From Parvibaculum sp. (GTDB lineage: Bacteria > Pseudomonadota > Alphaproteobacteria > Parvibaculales > Parvibaculaceae), in contig JAUSLL010000085.1 in NCBI GenBank assembly GCA_030649335.1, positions 1-52,107 of the forward strand: DNA of 52,107 nucleotides. Direction: 5' to 3'. The stretch's first letter is position 1; every line of letters starts with the position of its first letter. Below are positions 17,993 to 26,132 of the stretch, in pieces. The notes under the pieces were generated by a model. The model was given only the letters and a program-made list of their open reading frames with translations, had not been told where the DNA came from and searched no databases. A program made the translations under genes and the position numbers.

Positions 17993-19014
17993 CCGTCGCG
18001 CCGTCGCTCGCCGGATATAAAGCTGTATCCAAGCTGTATAACGCCTTGATGACGGGGCTGGTGCTGACCCTCGTCACACGCAAGAGTGCTGACGCGGCAG
18101 CACAATTTGTTGAGGGACATTTTCGTCGCCAGCATTTGGAGAAGTTTCTGCCCGGGTTGAAAAAACTCGGACTCGACGCACAGCCCGATGCCGTTGCCTG
18201 TGCTCAGTATCACTATTTTTCAAATGCGCTCGGCGGCGTCAAAACGGAGTATTACGCCGAAAGCGATCAGAAAGCCTGGGTACGCTATCCGCCACCGCGC
18301 TGGATCTGGCAGGGTGCAGCCATCTGCGGCATTCCCTCGCACGTCAACGCGGGCATGCTGCACGGCTGGCATGGCCACAATGGTGTGTCGCTCGGCAACA
18401 ACAGGCTCGGCTTTGTCTGCACGGGTCAAACGGTTGACGGGTCTTCGGGCCTCGAGGGCTATTACTTCGACTACGGCCGCGAAATTACCGAGAGTGAGCG
18501 CGTGCGTTTCGCCTACGACGAGACAACGCCGGACTATGATTCCGCCAATGCCCCCAAGCTCGATCTCGCGGACTGGCCGGAAGAACGCTTGAAAAAAGTC
18601 GAGCGTGGTTACGCGATGGAATATGTGCGTTCCCTTGTACCGACCATGCTTGCTCTGTTCGGGCCGGACGACACCCGCAACCATCTTGGTCAGGCCGCGC
18701 GGCTCATCGGCATGCAACTCTACGATGAAACCTCGGCGCTCCTCGGTGTAGAACCGGGCAGCCCGCAATCATTCGCCACATATCTCGCTTCACTCGCCGC
18801 CGCTCAGGGGGAGACCATCGATATCGCCGAAGGGGGCGGGGCGATCACGCTGCATCAAACAGGCTGGCGGCTGATGGACGGGCTCGATCCGCACCTTGCC
18901 GCATTCGAAGCATGGAACCGGTTGTGGGAAGGCGCGCTCGCCGTTCATAATCGTCGCCTGACGCTTACAACCAAGCGCACCACCGACGGCATCGAATGGC
19001 GGATCAGCGCTTGA
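17989..19014 (+). CDS. Uncharacterised 341-aa protein
   Basis: I do not recognise this family. The GTG start overlaps the hydrolase stop, so it is coupled to it. No signal peptide is evident, though residues 10-30 are mildly hydrophobic. A His/Gly/Trp-rich patch (IPSHVNAGMLHGWHGHNG, about residues 114-131) precedes SLGNNRLGFVCTGQTVDG and an aromatic EGYYFDYGREI; the rest is predicted helical with acidic stretches. The patch could bind metal, but this is only a guess. Codon use and length look normal, so it is a real gene. It converges with and overlaps the GFA gene by 11 bases. Confidence 0.75.
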   Translation: MTVAPSLAGYKAVSKLYNALMTGLVLTLVTRKSADAAAQFVEGHFRRQHLEKFLPGLKKLGLDAQPDAVACAQYHYFSNALGGVKTEYYAESDQKAWVRYPPPRWIWQGAAICGIPSHVNAGMLHGWHGHNGVSLGNNRLGFVCTGQTVDGSSGLEGYYFDYGREITESERVRFAYDETTPDYDSANAPKLDLADWPEERLKKVERGYAMEYVRSLVPTMLALFGPDDTRNHLGQAARLIGMQLYDETSALLGVEPGSPQSFATYLASLAAAQGETIDIAEGGGAITLHQTGWRLMDGLDPHLAAFEAWNRLWEGALAVHNRRLTLTTKRTTDGIEWRISA

Positions 19015-19480
19015 GCGGAACCGGGCGTTTTCCTTTTTCAGCGAATTCCTGAATGAGCGCCGGATAATCATCCATCGTCGGGAACGTATCGAACTGATGG
19101 ATCGCTGTCGTTTGGGCCCAAGGCAATCGTTCGGGGACACAGGACTCGATAAAGGGTTCAAACCATGTTGCGTCATCGAGCATAGTCGCGCGCAGATTCA
19201 TGAAAGGCGAGGCCTCGTCAAAACGCGTGAAGACCCAGCTCATGCAATGCGGGCAGAAATAGTGAATCGGCTTTTCGTGCATTCCGCCGATGACCGGTTC
19301 GCCCTTGGTGATTTCAAAGCCGTCGATCGCCACCAGTACGCTAAGCGAATAGGCGCTGGCGGTCATGCGCTGACAGCCAACGCAATGACACGCCATAGTG
19401 ATGAGAGGGGCGGCGCTGACCTTGAAGCGCAACTGACCGCAGCGGCAGCCGCCCTCCCATGGCAGGTTCCATTCATTCAT
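19004..19480 (-). CDS. GFA family zinc protein
   Basis: A 158-residue protein of the GFA (glutathione-dependent formaldehyde-activating/CENP-V) family. Zinc-site cysteines are visible in EGGCRCGQLRF, ACHCVGCQRMT and FCPHCMSW. Despite the family name, most members have no proven link to formaldehyde. ATG at 19480 has AGGGAG about 7 bases upstream and gives the family start; 14 more codons upstream are unlikely. A second GFA gene is at 37909-38331. Confidence 0.85.
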   Translation of the reverse strand: MNEWNLPWEGGCRCGQLRFKVSAAPLITMACHCVGCQRMTASAYSLSVLVAIDGFEITKGEPVIGGMHEKPIHYFCPHCMSWVFTRFDEASPFMNLRATMLDDATWFEPFIESCVPERLPWAQTTAIHQFDTFPTMDDYPALIQEFAEKGKRPVPLKR

Positions 19481-19555
19481 CGGCTCGCTCCCTGACAGAT
19501 TCGATTTTCGACGGTGCGCCAAATCTAAGCAGAGTCCCGCTTTTTACCCAATGCG

Positions 19556-19585
19556 TTGACAAAGTTCCTTTTTGGAACTTATATT
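19556..19585 (+). promoter_or_regulatory. Sigma70 promoter with embedded operator-like inverted repeat
   Basis: -35 TTGACA at 19556-19561 (6/6), -10 TATATT at 19580-19585 (5/6), spacer 18 bases. The spacer holds AAGTTCC-TTTTT-GGAACTT (19562-19580), a perfect 7-bp inverted repeat. A repressor bound there would block RNA polymerase. It lies 30 bases ahead of the SDR gene; the TetR protein at 22429-23160 is the nearest candidate regulator. Confidence 0.7.
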
Positions 19586-19614
19586 CAGGCCAACAATAAC
19601 CGGAGGGTTCACGC

Positions 19615-20361
19615 ATGGCGGCCAAACGAAATGCGACAGTCGCGGTCATCGGCGCGGGCGACTATATCGGCGGCGCCATCGCCAAGCGGTTTGCAGCGGA
19701 AGGCTACACGGTCTATGCCGGTCGCCGCACGGCCGACAAACTCGCTCCCCTCAAATCCGAAATCGAGGCAGCGGGCGGCGCATGCGAGACGCGCGGTCTT
19801 GATGCGCGCAAGGAAGACGAAGTAACGGCCTTTCTCGCGGAGGCCAATGCGCTCGCGCCGCTCGAAGTTTGTATTTTCAACGTCGGCGCCAATGTGAATT
19901 TCCCCTTGCTCGACACGACCGAACGCGTGTTTCGCAAGGTCTGGGAGATGGCTTGTTATTCGGGCTTTCTTGCCGGTCGTGAGGCCGCACGCCATATGGT
20001 GCCACGAGGGCAGGGGTCGATCTTCTTTACGGGCGCGACGGCAAGCCTGCGTGGAGGTGTTGGTTATGCAGCCTTTGCATCGGCCAAGTTCGGCCTGCGG
20101 GCTGTTGCCCAAAGCATGTCGCGTGAACTGGGCCCGAAAAACATCCATGTCGCGCACCTCATCATTGACGCCGGTGTTGACACCGCCTTTGTCCGTGACC
20201 GCATCAGGGCTGCGCAGGGCGAGGAAGCGGTCGCCAATCTGCCGTCGGATCGCCTGATGAACCCGTCCTCCATCGCCGATACCTATTGGATGCTACACAA
20301 TCAGCCGCGCGATGCATGGACACATGAACTTGATATTCGTCCTTATGGGGAGCAATGGTAA
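19615..20361 (+). CDS. SDR-family protein with altered active site
   Basis: A 248-residue short-chain dehydrogenase/reductase fold. The nucleotide-binding turn is VIGAGDYIGGAIAKRF, ending in a Gly pattern looser than TGxxxGxG, and NVGAN replaces NNAG. At the catalytic site the usual Tyr of YxxxK is Phe154 (FASAK, Lys158 kept), and the catalytic Ser region reads TGATAS. The enzyme may use a different mechanism, or bind ligand without redox catalysis; several related SDRs share the Phe. It starts the cluster behind the 19556 promoter, and its stop overlaps the next start by one base (TAATG). Confidence 0.82.
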   Translation: MAAKRNATVAVIGAGDYIGGAIAKRFAAEGYTVYAGRRTADKLAPLKSEIEAAGGACETRGLDARKEDEVTAFLAEANALAPLEVCIFNVGANVNFPLLDTTERVFRKVWEMACYSGFLAGREAARHMVPRGQGSIFFTGATASLRGGVGYAAFASAKFGLRAVAQSMSRELGPKNIHVAHLIIDAGVDTAFVRDRIRAAQGEEAVANLPSDRLMNPSSIADTYWMLHNQPRDAWTHELDIRPYGEQW

Positions 20362-20978
20362 TGACTAACGTCACAGTGGAACATCATTTCGATTTCGGCA
20401 GCCCGAATTCCTATCTTGCTTGGAAAGTCATTCCTGAGATCGAAAAGCGGACAGGTGTTGCCTTCACCTATGTCCCTGTGCTGCTCGGCGGTATTTTCAA
20501 GCTGACGGGCAATCAACCTCCGATGATCGCATTCGGGAGTATCAAAAATAAGCCGCAATATGACGCGCTTGAAATGAAGCGCTTTATTGCGCGGCACAAG
20601 TTCGACAAATTCAAAATGAATGCGCATTTCCCCGTGAACACGGTCCAAATCATGCGCGGTGCTATCGTCGCGCAGATGGGTGGCAATCTTCCGCAATATC
20701 TCGACATCGTTTTCAATGCCATGTGGGAACAGTCGTTGAAGATGGATGACGCAGACGTGATCGCCGCCGCGCTTAATGCGGGTGGTCTCGACGGGGCGCA
20801 TATTCTGGCGCGCATTCAGGATCAGGATGTAAAAGACAAACTTCTGGCCAATACATCGACCTCGGTCGAACGCGGAACATTCGGTGCCCCGACATTTTAT
20901 GTCGGCAACGAGATATTCTTCGGCAAGGACCGTTTGCGCGATCTGGAAGAAGAGATTGTTCGGGTAAAAACGGCCTGA
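20361..20978 (+). CDS. GST-kappa/2-hydroxychromene-2-carboxylate isomerase-like protein
   Basis: A 205-residue thioredoxin-fold protein of the DsbA/GST-kappa family. FDFGSPNSYLA near the N terminus puts Ser14 where HCCA isomerases bind glutathione, and ERGTFGAPTFYVGNEIFFG is the second signature. Known members isomerise 2-hydroxychromene-2-carboxylate in naphthalene breakdown, but the family is broad and no aromatic pathway is present, so the substrate is open. ATG at 20361 has GGGGAG 9 bases upstream; ATG at 20355 is too near it. Confidence 0.85.
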   Translation: MTNVTVEHHFDFGSPNSYLAWKVIPEIEKRTGVAFTYVPVLLGGIFKLTGNQPPMIAFGSIKNKPQYDALEMKRFIARHKFDKFKMNAHFPVNTVQIMRGAIVAQMGGNLPQYLDIVFNAMWEQSLKMDDADVIAAALNAGGLDGAHILARIQDQDVKDKLLANTSTSVERGTFGAPTFYVGNEIFFGKDRLRDLEEEIVRVKTA

Positions 20979-21017
20979 TTGGCATTGCGCGGCACATTTG
21001 AAGGTCTATCATTCTGT

Positions 21018-21030
21018 CCAAATAATTTGG
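21018..21030. promoter_or_regulatory. 13-bp palindrome before the esterase
   Basis: CCAAATAATTTGG, 6-bp perfect arms around one base, ends 9 bases before the esterase ATG. A weak promoter (TTGCGC at 20985-20990, 16-base gap, TATCAT at 21007-21012) would place it at the transcription start. The half-site CCAAAT recurs at 23206-23211 between the TetR and SDR genes. Operator role is inferred. Confidence 0.4.
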
Positions 21031-21039
21031 GAGAGAGAC

Positions 21040-21951
21040 ATGAGAGATCCGGAAATCGTTGTAGTGCGTGAGTTTCTTGCCAATTCCAATTTCCCTCAGG
21101 ACACAGCGGAACTGCGCGCGGCCTATGACGCCATGGGCGATATGTTTCCGCCTGCGAGTGATGTGACGCTCGAGAAAGTCAGCGCCAATGGCGTGCCGGC
21201 TGAATGGTCATCGACGCCGACAGCCAATCAGGATCGTGTCATCCTTTATGTGCATGGTGGTGGTTATGTTATCGGTTCCGTGGCGAGCCATCGTCACCTG
21301 GTGACTGAGCTTGGTCGTGCTTCCGGCACGCGCACATTGGCGCTTGATTACAGGCTAGCACCCGAACATCCATTCCCCGCTGCGGTCGATGACGCAATGG
21401 CGGGCTACAAGTTTCTCCTCGCGCAGGGATTTGCGCCCGGCAACATCGCGATTGCCGGTGACAGTGCGGGCGGCGGACTGACGGTCGCCACTCTGTTGGC
21501 AATCAAGGATGCTGGTCTGGACCAACCTGCATGTGGCTTTTGCATCTCGCCCTGGATCGACCTCGAGGCATTGGGTAATTCCATGGTGACACAAGCGGCA
21601 CTTGATCCGATGGTGCAGAAAGACGGTTTGCTCGGTATGGCAGCCGCCTATCTCAACGGCAGCAATCCGCGTGCGCCGCTCGCCGCACCGCTCTACGGCG
21701 ACTTCCGCGGTATCGCGCCTTTGCTCATTCAGGTCGGCGCAGCTGAGACATTGCTCGACGATGCGACGCGTCTTGCGAGCGTTGCAGGAGCCGCTGATGT
21801 GGAAGTCAATCTTCAGGTCTGGCCGGAAATGATCCACGTTTGGCATTTCTTCCACCCGATCCTCGGCGCGGCGCGTCACGCGATCAAAGGGGCGGGCGAA
21901 ATCATTTCTAAAGCGATGGACCGCAGCGTGGGCCTGCAGAAAGTCGCCTGA
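21040..21951 (+). CDS. HSL-family (group IV) esterase/lipase
   Basis: A 303-residue alpha/beta hydrolase of the hormone-sensitive-lipase family. The oxyanion motif HGGG is at 72-75 and the nucleophile elbow GDSAGGG has Ser142. RLAPEHPFPAA follows the family pattern; the acid lies in VGAAETLLDDA (Glu in the Asp position, known in this family) and the histidine in MIHVWHFF. Members cleave short acyl esters and some lactones. ATG at 21040 follows a GGGAGAG site. It is followed by a strong two-way terminator. Confidence 0.9.
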   Translation: MRDPEIVVVREFLANSNFPQDTAELRAAYDAMGDMFPPASDVTLEKVSANGVPAEWSSTPTANQDRVILYVHGGGYVIGSVASHRHLVTELGRASGTRTLALDYRLAPEHPFPAAVDDAMAGYKFLLAQGFAPGNIAIAGDSAGGGLTVATLLAIKDAGLDQPACGFCISPWIDLEALGNSMVTQAALDPMVQKDGLLGMAAAYLNGSNPRAPLAAPLYGDFRGIAPLLIQVGAAETLLDDATRLASVAGAADVEVNLQVWPEMIHVWHFFHPILGAARHAIKGAGEIISKAMDRSVGLQKVA

Positions 21952-21959
21952 TCAAAATT

Positions 21960-21993
21960 ACGGGTTCCGGCGTAAATTCCGGAACCCGTTTTT
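21960..21993. terminator. Bidirectional terminator
   Basis: Stem ACGGGTTCCGG (21960-21970) with CCGGAACCCGT (21979-21989), 8-base loop. TTTTT follows on the plus strand (21989-21993); on the minus strand TAATTTT follows. It serves both the esterase gene and the convergent SnoaL-like gene, whose TAA stop lies in the T tract. Confidence 0.85.
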
Positions 21994-22414
21994 ACTGCGC
22001 TAGAAACTTGGTGAACGTATCGCCGACTTTCCCGCCGCTCATTTGATCCAGCACGGCCGCGGTGTCCAAAGCTTCAAACACTTCCCGAATTCCATCCGCG
22101 CCGCATCGCGCAAACAACGTGTATTCATTCACGTATGGGCTGCCGTTCGACCGGTACCGTGCGCTATAGATGAAACGCACCGCGCTCAATTGTTCGTTGC
22201 CGATTTCGTCGAGGATATCGACTTTGCAATCGGCGAAGTATGTGTCGTTCCAGACGCTAGTGTTGAACGCGACGACGGCGTCAAAACTCTGCATCGGGCG
22301 CGGAAATGGAAGCGATGCTGACAGGCTCCACTGAATGTTGGGTGCGTACATCGCCTTCATTTTGTCGACGTCGCCGAAAGCTGAGACCAGCCGTCCCGCC
22401 GGTGTGTTCACCAT
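21992..22414 (-). CDS. SnoaL-like/NTF2-fold protein
   Basis: A 140-residue protein with the cone-shaped NTF2/SnoaL fold, judged from the pattern AGRLVSAFGDVDKMKAMYAPNIQWSL (split, residues about 6-31), a central FNTSVWNDTYFADCKVDIL and the closing EYTLFARCGADGIREVFEALD. Such proteins are isomerases, cyclases or simply binding proteins. ATG at 22414 has AGGGAGA about 6 bases before it; an ATG pair six codons earlier overlaps the TetR stop. It follows the TetR gene closely and is probably in its transcript. Confidence 0.75.
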   Translation of the reverse strand: MVNTPAGRLVSAFGDVDKMKAMYAPNIQWSLSASLPFPRPMQSFDAVVAFNTSVWNDTYFADCKVDILDEIGNEQLSAVRFIYSARYRSNGSPYVNEYTLFARCGADGIREVFEALDTAAVLDQMSGGKVGDTFTKFLAQ

Positions 22415-22428
22415 TTCTGTCTCCCTCA

Positions 22429-23160
22429 TCAATCTAAAATCATGCCGACGGAGCCGATAATCGCGCGGGGTTGCTTCGTCCTGCGCGCTGCCCCTTCAAA
22501 TGAGCCTTCATCAAGCGACGCTTCAAGCATCACAGTCAGCGTCTGCACCAGATGCGGCAGCGTATCTTCGGAATTCCACATGGAATGTGTGCGCGAGCGA
22601 TCGGTAAGCGCTGCCTCGCGCATGCTGAGAATGCTGCTGAGATAACCACCCATAAAAACAAAACGTTGATTCTTGGCGGCCGTAGGCATGTTGGGCATGA
22701 GGTGTCGCAAATGCTCCAGCGCGCGCAGGTAGCCGGAGTTCCAGCGCTTTTCGAGTGCATCCATGAAAAGCGTGCGGTGGTTGAGCGTCAGCATAGCAAT
22801 GAAACGAATATAGGTGTCTTCTTCGTCTTCGCTTTTGCCCAAACCGATGGAGGGATAGACGAGCGCTTCCACAACATCATGCACATTGTTTGGTCCGCCC
22901 GCCTGTTCCAGCTTGTCAAGAAAGGCGTTACGCCTCATATCGATCAGCTTTGCGCCATCCGCCACAAGTTCGCGCACCAGTGCTTCCTTGGTGCCGAAAT
23001 AATAGGTGAGCGAACCGTGGTTCTTCTGTTGTGCAGCATCAACGATTTCGCGCACGCTGGCCCCGTCAATACCGGAAATGGCAAAGAGTCGTCGGGCTGC
23101 AAGCTTGATCTGCTCGCGCGCCGGAATTTTCTCTGCTGGTTTCCCTTGCGTCTTTGCCAT
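22429..23160 (-). CDS. TetR-family transcriptional regulator
   Basis: A 243-residue regulator. The DNA-binding domain (about residues 15-65) has the helix-turn-helix DGASVREIVDAAQQKNHGSL followed by TYYFGTKEALVREL, the TetR signature. The long C-terminal ligand domain is of the type found in regulators of acyl-CoA or aromatic catabolism. Start is uncertain: ATG at 23160 fits the family, a TTG two codons earlier is better placed after AAGG, and upstream ATGs lack ribosome sites. It is transcribed away from the SDR/ACAD genes, the usual place for a local repressor. Confidence 0.9.
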   Translation of the reverse strand: MAKTQGKPAEKIPAREQIKLAARRLFAISGIDGASVREIVDAAQQKNHGSLTYYFGTKEALVRELVADGAKLIDMRRNAFLDKLEQAGGPNNVHDVVEALVYPSIGLGKSEDEEDTYIRFIAMLTLNHRTLFMDALEKRWNSGYLRALEHLRHLMPNMPTAAKNQRFVFMGGYLSSILSMREAALTDRSRTHSMWNSEDTLPHLVQTLTVMLEASLDEGSFEGAARRTKQPRAIIGSVGMILD

Positions 23161-23252
23161 GCGCAAAAGAATGCCTTGCGTCAGAAGCATCGTCAAACTT
23201 ATTATCCAAATGACCTAAAATTAGAAATCAAAAATGCATGAGGGAGCCATTG

Positions 23253-23987
23253 ATGTCTGAGCTCGATTTTTCAGGAAAAACAGTGCTGGTCGTTGGTGGC
23301 TCAAGCGGCATCGGCAACGGCATTGCGCATGCATTCAAAGATAAGGGGGCGGCGGTTCACGTCTGGGGCACGCGCGCGAAAGCGTCAGATTACTCCGTCG
23401 CCGAAGGCTCGGACATGACGGGGCTTCACTATGACCGGATGGATGTGTCCGATTTCGAGGCCATTGAAAAATACGATGCTCCGTTCAAATCGCTCGATGT
23501 GCTGGTGCTGAGCCAGGGCACGGTTATCTACCAGCGCGGCGAATTCAAGATGGATGGTTTCCAGAAGGTGATGGACGTCAACGTCAACAGTCTGATGGCT
23601 TGTGCGATCAAGTTTCATCCCTTGCTTGCTGCGGCCAGGGGTTCGCTCATCACGGTGAGTTCAACCGCCGCCTTTCATTCAACGCGCGGCAACCCCGCCT
23701 ACAACGCTTCAAAAACCGGTGCGGTCGGCCTCACGCGTACATTGGCTGAGGCTTGGGCCAAAGACGGCATTCGCGTGAACGGTATTGCGCCGGGTCTCGT
23801 TGATACGAAACTCACCAAAGTGACAACAGAAAATCCGGAACGCCTTGCAGGGTCCATTCAAGGTATCCCGATGCGTCGCCTCGGCACACCGGCAGATATG
23901 GCCGGTGTCGCGTTGTTTCTCGCATCACCACTCGCGTCTTACGTGTTGGGTCAGACGATCCCCGTGGATGGCGGCCTCATTCTTTAA
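23253..23987 (+). CDS. Short-chain dehydrogenase/reductase
   Basis: A 244-residue SDR with an intact active site. The cofactor turn is VVGGSSGIGNGIA, and the catalytic set is Ser in VSSTAAF plus Tyr/Lys in AYNASKTG. The structural NNAG is replaced by LSQGT. The end GLVDTKL...PVDGGLIL is typical of 3-oxoacyl reductase-like SDRs. AGGGAG is 6 bases ahead of the ATG at 23253; an earlier ATG overlaps that site. It is the first gene right of the TetR gene, 39 bases before the acyl-CoA dehydrogenase, and likely in its operon. Confidence 0.9.
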   Translation: MSELDFSGKTVLVVGGSSGIGNGIAHAFKDKGAAVHVWGTRAKASDYSVAEGSDMTGLHYDRMDVSDFEAIEKYDAPFKSLDVLVLSQGTVIYQRGEFKMDGFQKVMDVNVNSLMACAIKFHPLLAAARGSLITVSSTAAFHSTRGNPAYNASKTGAVGLTRTLAEAWAKDGIRVNGIAPGLVDTKLTKVTTENPERLAGSIQGIPMRRLGTPADMAGVALFLASPLASYVLGQTIPVDGGLIL

Positions 23988-24026
23988 ATTTCAAATTCAG
24001 AACAAAAACAAATCAAGGAGAGACAA

Positions 24027-25319
24027 ATGGCGTGGGATTTTGAAACCGATCCGGAATTTCAGAAAGACCTCGATTGGATCGCGGAATTTGTCCGCACCGA
24101 AGTTGAGCCGCTTGATCACGTACTGGGTAGTCCCTATGACGTGAAGAACCCCAACAACATCAAGCTCGTGCGACCGCTGCAAGCAAAAGTGAAAGCGCGC
24201 AAGCTCTGGGCCTGCCATCTCGGACCCGAACTCGGAGGCCAAGGCTATGGTCAGGTGAAGCTAGCGCTGATGAACGAAATTCTGGGTCGTTCGCATTTTG
24301 CGCCGACCGTCTTCGGCTGTCAGGCGCCCGACACGGGCAATGCGGAAATTCTTGCTCATTACGGCACGGAGGCTCAAAAGAAAAAATATCTCCAGCCGCT
24401 TCTCGACAACGAAATCGTCTCTTGCTTCTCCATGACCGAGCCGCAGGGTGGTGCCGATCCGCTGATCTTCACGACAACAGCGGTGCGCGACGGCAATGAA
24501 TGGGTCATCAACGGCGAGAAATGGTTCTCGTCCAATGCGAAATATGCCGCCTTCTACATCGTGATGGCGATTACCGAACCCAATGCGCCGCCCTACCAGC
24601 GCATGTCCATGCTGATTGTTCCTGCGGAAACACCGGGCGTAGAGATTTTGCGCAATGTTGGTTTCGGCTCGGAAGGCGAAGGCAGCCACGCCTATATCCG
24701 CTACACCAATGTGCGCGTGCCGATTGATCACGTGCTGGGCGAACCAGGCGGTGCGTTTGTCGTCGCGCAGGTGCGCCTCGGCGGCGGCCGCATCCACCAC
24801 GCCATGCGCACCATTGCCGATGCCAAAATGGCATTCGATATGATGTGCGAACGCGTCATTTCACGTGAAACGCAAGGCACCAAGCTTTCTGAAAAACAGA
24901 TGGTGCAGGAAAAGATTGCCGATTCATGGATCGAGATAGAGCAGTTCCGCCTGCTCGTGTTGCGCACAGCCTGGCTCATTGACAAGCACAAGGACTACCG
25001 CGTTGTGCGCAAGGATATTGCAGCAGTGAAAGCGGCTATGCCCAAGGTGCTGCACGATGTGGCGGCCCGCGCGCTTCATCTGCACGGCTCGCTCGGTCTG
25101 TCGAATGAAATGCCGTTCACAGGTCAGGTCATTTCGTCCTTCTTCCTTGGTCTTGCCGATGGCCCGACCGAGGTTCACAAGGTGACAGTCGCCAAGCAGG
25201 TCTTGCGCGAATACCGCCCTAGCAATGAACTTTTCCCCACCTATCATCTGCCCAATGTGCGCAAGCATGCATTCGAGAAATACGGTGACCAGATCGAAGA
25301 CCTCGACGAAGCTGTGTGA
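24027..25319 (+). CDS. ACAD10/11-like acyl-CoA dehydrogenase
   Basis: FAD-dependent acyl-CoA dehydrogenase of 430 residues. The segment CQAPDTGNAEIL (about 98-109) and CFSMTEPQGGAD follow animal ACAD10/ACAD11 closely. At the catalytic-base position (YEGT in medium-chain enzymes) it has ADGPTEVH, with Asp378, the same ADGPxEVH layout as in ACAD11. Those enzymes, and LvaC of Pseudomonas, process phosphorylated 4-hydroxyacyl-CoA instead of simple fatty acyl-CoA. The partner kinase domain is encoded separately at 27189. Ribosome site AAGGAGAG precedes the ATG. Function by analogy, not proven. Confidence 0.88.
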   Translation: MAWDFETDPEFQKDLDWIAEFVRTEVEPLDHVLGSPYDVKNPNNIKLVRPLQAKVKARKLWACHLGPELGGQGYGQVKLALMNEILGRSHFAPTVFGCQAPDTGNAEILAHYGTEAQKKKYLQPLLDNEIVSCFSMTEPQGGADPLIFTTTAVRDGNEWVINGEKWFSSNAKYAAFYIVMAITEPNAPPYQRMSMLIVPAETPGVEILRNVGFGSEGEGSHAYIRYTNVRVPIDHVLGEPGGAFVVAQVRLGGGRIHHAMRTIADAKMAFDMMCERVISRETQGTKLSEKQMVQEKIADSWIEIEQFRLLVLRTAWLIDKHKDYRVVRKDIAAVKAAMPKVLHDVAARALHLHGSLGLSNEMPFTGQVISSFFLGLADGPTEVHKVTVAKQVLREYRPSNELFPTYHLPNVRKHAFEKYGDQIEDLDEAV

Positions 25320-25340
25320 TCAAAAGCAAGAAGGGGGGGA

Positions 25341-26114
25341 ATGGCCATGATGGAATCGCGTTCGTTAAAGGGCCTGAAGGTGATCGTCACCGGAGCGGCC
25401 AGCGGCATGGGTCGCGCCACGGCGGAGATATTCGCCGCCGAGGGCGCACATGTGGCGGTGACCGACTACACGCTTGAGGGTGCGGCAGCAGTTGCGGATG
25501 CCATTGTCGCCTCGGGTGGCAGCGCCAAGGCGTGGAAACTTGATGTCGGTGATAAGGCGGAGATCGAGACCGTTGTGGTCTCTATCGCGCAGCATTTCGG
25601 CGGGCTTGATGCCGTGGTCAATAACGCAGGCATCTCCGGCTTCACCCAGATCGACAATGAAGGCTATGACGAGCTGTGGGAGCGCATGATCCGCGTTTGC
25701 CTGACAGCGCATCAGCGCATCATCCGTGCGGCTCTGCCTTACCTGCGGCAATCAAAAAGCCCGCGTATCGTCAACATTGCCTCGACGGAAGCTCTGGGTG
25801 CAACAGCGCTCGACAGTGCATACTCAGCTGCGAAGGCAGGCGTCACGGGTTTAACGCGCGCGCTCGCCGTTGAACTCGGCAAGGAAGGCATCACCGTCAA
25901 TTGCGTCTGCCCTGGTCCGATCTCAACCGGTATGACGCAAGGCATTCCTGACGATCACAAGGAAATCTACGCCAAACGGCGTACCGCGATGCGTCGCTAC
26001 GGCCGACCGGAAGAAGTAGCGCATATCACCGTCAGCCTCTGCATGCCTGCCGCTTCCTACATCACCGGCGTCACCATCCCCGTCGATGGTGGGTTGATGG
26101 CGCGCAATGCTTGA
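25341..26114 (+). CDS. Short-chain dehydrogenase/reductase
   Basis: A 257-residue classical [16 protein letters not shown] is the cofactor turn, NNAGISG the structural motif, and Ser in NIASTEAL with Tyr/Lys in YSAAKAG the active site. The C terminus has [11 protein letters not shown] and PVDGGLM. Probably NAD(H)-linked oxidation or reduction of a hydroxy/oxo acyl intermediate. A G-rich ribosome site precedes ATG 25341; the in-frame ATGs at 25347 and 25350 are alternatives. It lies 21 bases after the dehydrogenase gene. Confidence 0.9.
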   Translation: MAMMESRSLKGLKVIVTGAASGMGRATAEIFAAEGAHVAVTDYTLEGAAAVADAIVASGGSAKAWKLDVGDKAEIETVVVSIAQHFGGLDAVVNNAGISGFTQIDNEGYDELWERMIRVCLTAHQRIIRAALPYLRQSKSPRIVNIASTEALGATALDSAYSAAKAGVTGLTRALAVELGKEGITVNCVCPGPISTGMTQGIPDDHKEIYAKRRTAMRRYGRPEEVAHITVSLCMPAASYITGVTIPVDGGLMARNA

Positions 26115-26132
26115 ATTTTTGAGGTCAGATAC

